Source of the DNA: Streptomyces speibonae
GTDB lineage: Bacteria; Actinomycetota; Actinomycetes; Streptomycetales; Streptomycetaceae
Assembly: GCA_000715605.1 (NCBI GenBank)
Contig: KL568556.1
Coordinates: 77,026-82,071 of the forward strand
Length of the DNA stretch: 5,046 nucleotides
Direction: 5' to 3'
The translations under genes and the position numbers were made by a program. The notes under the pieces are model-generated. The model ran no database searches, was not told where the DNA came from, and saw only the letters and a list, made by a program, of their open reading frames with translations. How positions within the stretch are numbered: position 1 is the first letter of the stretch; each line of letters begins with the position of its first letter. Shown piece by piece: positions 4,961-5,046 of the stretch.

Positions 4961-5046
4961 GTGACCTCCTTGACCCTGCCGCCCCGGCCTCCCGATTCGC
5001 CGCCGCTGGCCCATGCCTGGCAGACGCTGGCAGACGGGCTGCTGAC
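4961..5046 (+). CDS. Possible N-terminus of an unidentified divergent gene (runs off right edge)
   Basis: A plus-strand frame begins at GTG 4961 and stays open to the window end, giving 28 codons. It opens as VTSLTLPPRPPDSPPLAHAWQ and continues TLADGLL. GAGG (4948-4951) lies 9 nt before the GTG, and an in-frame GTG at 4946 is an alternative. The Pro-rich start followed by a helix-like segment, and the divergent position relative to a regulator gene, are usual for small actinomycete genes, but no family is recognisable. A 10-bp tandem duplication (5017-5036) lies inside the frame. The frame is too short for coding bias to decide. Confidence 0.4.
   Translation, partial: MTSLTLPPRPPDSPPLAHAWQTLADGLL
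5017..5036 (+). repeat. Tandem 10-bp direct repeat (2 copies)
   Basis: CTGGCAGACG occurs twice back to back. Ten bases is not a multiple of three, so a gain or loss of one copy would shift the reading frame of the partial gene it sits in. With one copy the frame reaches TGA almost at once. Confidence 0.6.

Overview
The window is very GC-rich. Coding frames show strong third-position G/C bias, GTG starts are used, and the encoded families are typical of actinomycetes. A Streptomyces-like chromosome or accessory region is the best reading, though no species can be named from the sequence.

Left edge (about 1-420, minus strand): the 5' part of an IS5-family insertion sequence. It holds the transposase N-terminus and a structured leader. 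A 12-bp perfect inverted repeat there would bury the transposase Shine-Dalgarno in read-through transcripts. The element abuts a minus-strand gene for a small HATPase_c protein of the RsbW/SpoIIAB anti-sigma-kinase type (339-761). That gene keeps its N and G1 boxes but loses its C-terminal glycine-rich (G2) part, so it appears to be cut by the IS.

Middle: positions 762-1084 hold no convincing gene but contain two hairpins. One of them carries a sequence that recurs near the right edge. Next comes a plus-strand aminoglycoside-2''-adenylyltransferase-like nucleotidyltransferase (1085-1708). Its 3' end overlaps by 14 nt, tail to tail, with a minus-strand cluster.

That cluster is transcribed right to left: a 520-aa regulator with a Cys4 zinc ribbon, an XRE helix-turn-helix and a large unassigned C-terminal part (3242-4804); a cytoplasmic L-asparaginase-like amidohydrolase (2181-3182); and a PPC/DUF296 protein (1695-2153). 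The gaps are 59 nt and 27 nt, so co-transcription is plausible, and is most convincing for the last two genes.

Right edge: a divergent intergenic region upstream of the regulator carries a 20-bp sequence matching 16/20 to the one in the 762-1084 gap. It is a candidate operator that would link the two ends of the window. A short plus-strand reading frame (from 4961) runs off the end.

No tRNA, rRNA, CRISPR array or replication origin was seen. The most interesting leads are the shared operator-like motif, the unassigned sensory part of the regulator, the asparaginase-PPC pair (whose asparaginase lacks the usual lid-loop tyrosine), and the structured leader of the IS.
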